DNA from: Larix sibirica | Lineage: Eukaryota > Streptophyta > Pinopsida > Pinales > Pinaceae | Length of the DNA: 21,184 bases | Assembly: GCA_004151065.3 (NCBI GenBank) | Contig: NWUY0300010192.1 | Location: 1 to 21,184 of the forward strand | Reading direction: 5' to 3' | In this document: positions 18,551-21,184 of the stretch, piece after piece | Layout: every line of letters begins with the position of its first letter | Position numbering within the stretch: the stretch's first letter is position 1 | The notes under the pieces: model-generated | What the model saw: only the letters and a program-made list of their open reading frames with translations | Told to the model about the DNA's origin: nothing | The model's database searches: none | Position numbers and translations under genes: made by a program

Positions 18551-19940
18551 GCCCTTCCTTTGAGAAAAAATAAAAGAATAAATTATGTACATTGGACTCC
18601 TTACTTTTGTCACCCATAGTCCATGGGCACATAAATAGAGCTGCTCTAGCAAGAAGTACATGCTTCTAGGGGATCAGAGCACATGGATTCAAAAATGCAT
18701 GTTCTAGATGACTTCATTGCCACATATCTAGGGTGCACAACATGAGAACAATGATGAAGGTGAGAAAACCATCAATACTTGAAAGGATATCAAAGCATTT
18801 TCAAATAGGCTTGTTGCAAGGTCAAGAAGAAGATCAATATAAGTATCAAACAACATGAAAAACTCAAGCATTATGGAAAGCTATAGTGCTTCATCAACTT
18901 ATATATATGGATAGATCTTGTTTTGTTCCTTTGGGTAGGTCTTGTTTGCATAACTAGATAATTATTCTTAGAGTAATGGCATGATAAGATATACAACAAT
19001 GAAATTCAATGGATCAAGCCATAGCATGTATCATATTTTTTTATAAGGCCGTGGCATTACACCATCATGTGCATGCATGAACTCTCTTGAGGATACTTTA
19101 GATCATAAATAAGGCAAAGTCTTAGGAAAACTAAAAGTTTCAATGTGCCATATCAAAGCATGCACTCTTGTTCCCAAACAGAGCTGCATTCAATCATCAA
19201 GAAACATTGTGGTCTAATGTCCTAAATATTACTCACTAATGCATTCAATTCAGAGGTTGAAATTTTAAAAAGTAATAAAGAACATCCTACACTACTTACC
19301 CATTAAATTTCATCAATAAGTATTCAGTTTTAGTGGGGTATAAAATTCAATTATGATCATCCACAATTCATCTTGGGAAGCTCTGAAATTTGTAAACAGT
19401 TTTGACATAGGTACGATATTTTGATCATTAATCCCTCTTGGTTTGAAATAAATCTCTAAAAAAAATTAGGGTATAGAGTATGTTAAGTCAGTAAATTTTT
19501 CTCCATTTTTGATTTATTTTCGCCAGTTTTGGTTTGTTTTTCAATCTACCTCAGTTAAATTTTTGGTTTTAAGTTTTAGTNCAGAAACAAGCAGTACACT
19601 TAATGGAACTGATATTTCCATGTCCAAATGAAATTTGGGGAGTGCAAAGTGCATCTCCGACCTAATTCTAAGATTAATGTTTATGAAATGGTCATATTTG
19701 TTGGTAATATAGTGTAGTTCGACTCTAGAGTAGTAACTATATGCAAAAAATAAAGATATAGATAGCAACTTTAATTATGTGTCTCATTCATCATCCCACC
19801 TCCATTCATGTTGGATGGTCATCTGGTGTAGACTTTTCTGAATTCAGACCTATGATGGTACCTAGATGTAGCCTACTNTGACTTCCCAAAGATTTCATTT
19901 TGTTGTGATACCGGGTATGCTTTAGTCTTTATATAGCAAA
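18551..19940. other. Non-coding AT-rich DNA
   Basis: No coding region, LTR boundary or RNA gene could be supported. Two ambiguous bases occur at 19581 and 19878, pointing to unresolved assembly positions. A 75-codon opposite-strand ORF (19541-19768) spans one N and has no recognisable content. Confidence 0.45.
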
Positions 19941-19948
19941 TTGGTGAA

Positions 19949-20533
19949 TTGACTTGGATGTTACGAATGGGGAATGATAATTATCACAATATGGCGGGAT
20001 GGTGGTCAAAGATATCATCTGTAGAGACTGTTGGCACAAGTTTTGTCTTGGGCAAGTGGAAAGGTCAGATCCCTGAAGGTAATGGAGAAGGTCCCATATT
20101 TCTAAGTCATATGACCAAAGGGAATATTTAGTGAGACTCCTGCAGGTTTGTTCGTAGGCCTAGAAATGGAGAAGATTGAAAACCTTAAGCTAAATTTGCA
20201 AATATGGAAAATATGTGAAAGCCCGCTTGAAGTAAGGTGTCGATAGAGATGGACGGAGCGGATCCACAGTAGCAGAAATAAATGGCTATAGGCAAGTTCA
20301 CAAGGGTAAGGTGCATGGTAGAGTATGGGTGGAGGATTATTAACCCGCAAGCAAATCGATGGTCAGATCGATGGACAGAAGCAAATAAGAGGCTATTAGG
20401 TGCTTCGCCGATGGAACATGTGTGGATAAGTGAACTTTTTCAGATTTGCGAAGTTTTGGTAGGGACCGCATGTGGCGACGGTGTAGATCTAGCGGGGATG
20501 AGATATGCGGTGGGGATTGAGTTTGCAATTTGA
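19949..20533 (+). other. Small uncharacterised ORFs in a CpG-richer segment
   Basis: Two + strand ORFs occur: 19949-20131 (60 codons, with GNDNYHNMAGWWSKISS) and 20282-20533 (83 codons, with MEHVWISELFQICEVLVG and ACGDGVDLAGMRYAVG). Neither belongs to a family I know. A longer opposite-strand ORF (20340-20600) overlaps the second, so strand choice is not secure. The surrounding DNA, about 20220-20800, has many more CpG dinucleotides than the rest of the window. The ORFs may simply reflect higher GC; a broken gene or an unknown element is possible. Confidence 0.3.
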
Positions 20534-20960
20534 ACATGTGTGGGGTATCAACGTTTCCAAGTCTACGAACTTGGTGTGGGCCACATCGGTGGACGGTCAT
20601 GATTTAGGAGGAGTCTAGATCGAAGGTTGACAACGTTTTCATGGATCTAAGGTGCAAGATAGGTGGCATAAGGAAGGATCGAAAGTTGTAAAGGATTGTG
20701 GAGTTGAAGGGGTGAAGGAGATCTATGGCTCAGGTTTAATCACGTAGATGGAGGGCTCAAAGAGCTTCCTCGCCGTGATAAGTGCAAGGATGATAAGGAG
20801 AAGGAAATAATATAAAATACAGTTGCATGGGGGTCTGAGTATCATTTGACATGTGCATCGAAAACCGAGAGAAGACTGTGCAGAAGCCGACAACTCAACC
20901 ATTTCTCATCCCAGCTGTCAATAACTAGGTAGGCCTTCTATTCCATACTAAACTATGTAA
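20534..20960. other. CpG-richer DNA without a clear gene
   Basis: The purine-rich, CpG-containing sequence continues to about 20900 and then returns to AT-rich composition. No domain or repeat was recognised. Confidence 0.35.
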
Positions 20961-21184
20961 ATGGAAGAACTAATAGAACCCCCATATTTCGAACACCAGA
21001 GGATAAACAATTAGTTTGAGGACAAGGATGCCGATATTTATGAGATGGTGCTGATAAATAAATCCATTGAGATAGCTGAGGACAGGTTGAAGCTGATTAG
21101 GGAGGGGAATATCGATGTACATAAGGTTTACCAGAATTTTTTCAGTTTGTTTGCAATTGACCAAACCCCTAACTGCCCCGAGTT
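20961..21184 (+). pseudogene. Partial ORF of unknown protein at the window edge
   Basis: Frame 3 opens with ATG at 20961, directly after an in-frame TAA, and gives 17 codons (MEELIEPPYFEHQRINN). A single TAG at 21012-21014 follows, then an unbroken run to the edge including DADIYEMVLINKSIEIAED and NIDVHKVYQNFFSLFAIDQ. The composition looks like a real acidic or helical protein. I do not recognise it. It runs off the window and is either a slightly damaged gene start or a fragment of an element. The opposite-strand ORF at 20970-21164 overlaps it and is probably its shadow. Confidence 0.4.

Overview
The window looks like intergenic DNA from a large plant nuclear genome. It is AT-rich and packed with old, broken LTR retrotransposons. 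A gymnosperm such as a conifer is my best guess, because the elements are deeply decayed yet still in place, but that is inference. I see no intact host gene, no tRNA or rRNA gene and no bacterial feature. All coding signal is on the + strand and is interrupted by stops and frameshifts.

Layout. (1) About 660-14130 is one ancient Ty3/gypsy element, now in three coding pieces. Piece A (about 859-1770) holds a retroviral-type aspartic protease-like region and the start of a gag-like region. Piece B (7162-7900) holds the rest of the gag-like region, a linker and the start of reverse transcriptase. Piece C (about 11885-14130) holds the rest of reverse transcriptase, RNase H and integrase. (2) Between A and B sits a complete but dead Ty1/copia element, 1771-7161, with two LTRs, an initiator tRNA-Met primer site, gag, protease, integrase, RT, RNase H and a polypurine tract. 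Its gag is split by a solo LTR (2687-3345) with near-perfect 5-bp target duplications. (3) Between B and C lies about 4 kb of non-coding DNA that interrupts the RT. It contains a second solo LTR (9563-10333) with perfect AGTAG duplications and a degenerate internally repetitive tract (10600-11560).

(4) Downstream of the gypsy integrase, about 14380-16190, is a long decayed coding region of a protein I do not recognise. It could be an extra ORF of the gypsy element or a relic of something else. (5) At 16197-17528 a putative 5' LTR is followed by a tRNA-Asp-type primer site, then a short decayed leader ORF and a GTGAAAACC repeat cluster (18399-18550). This looks like the 5' part of another LTR retrotransposon. 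(6) The right end (about 19900-21184) is richer in CpG and holds small unrecognised ORFs. One of them, at 20961, runs off the window edge.

The pieces do not work together as a pathway. They record successive insertions: gypsy first, then copia and the RT-splitting DNA, then the two solo LTRs inside those.
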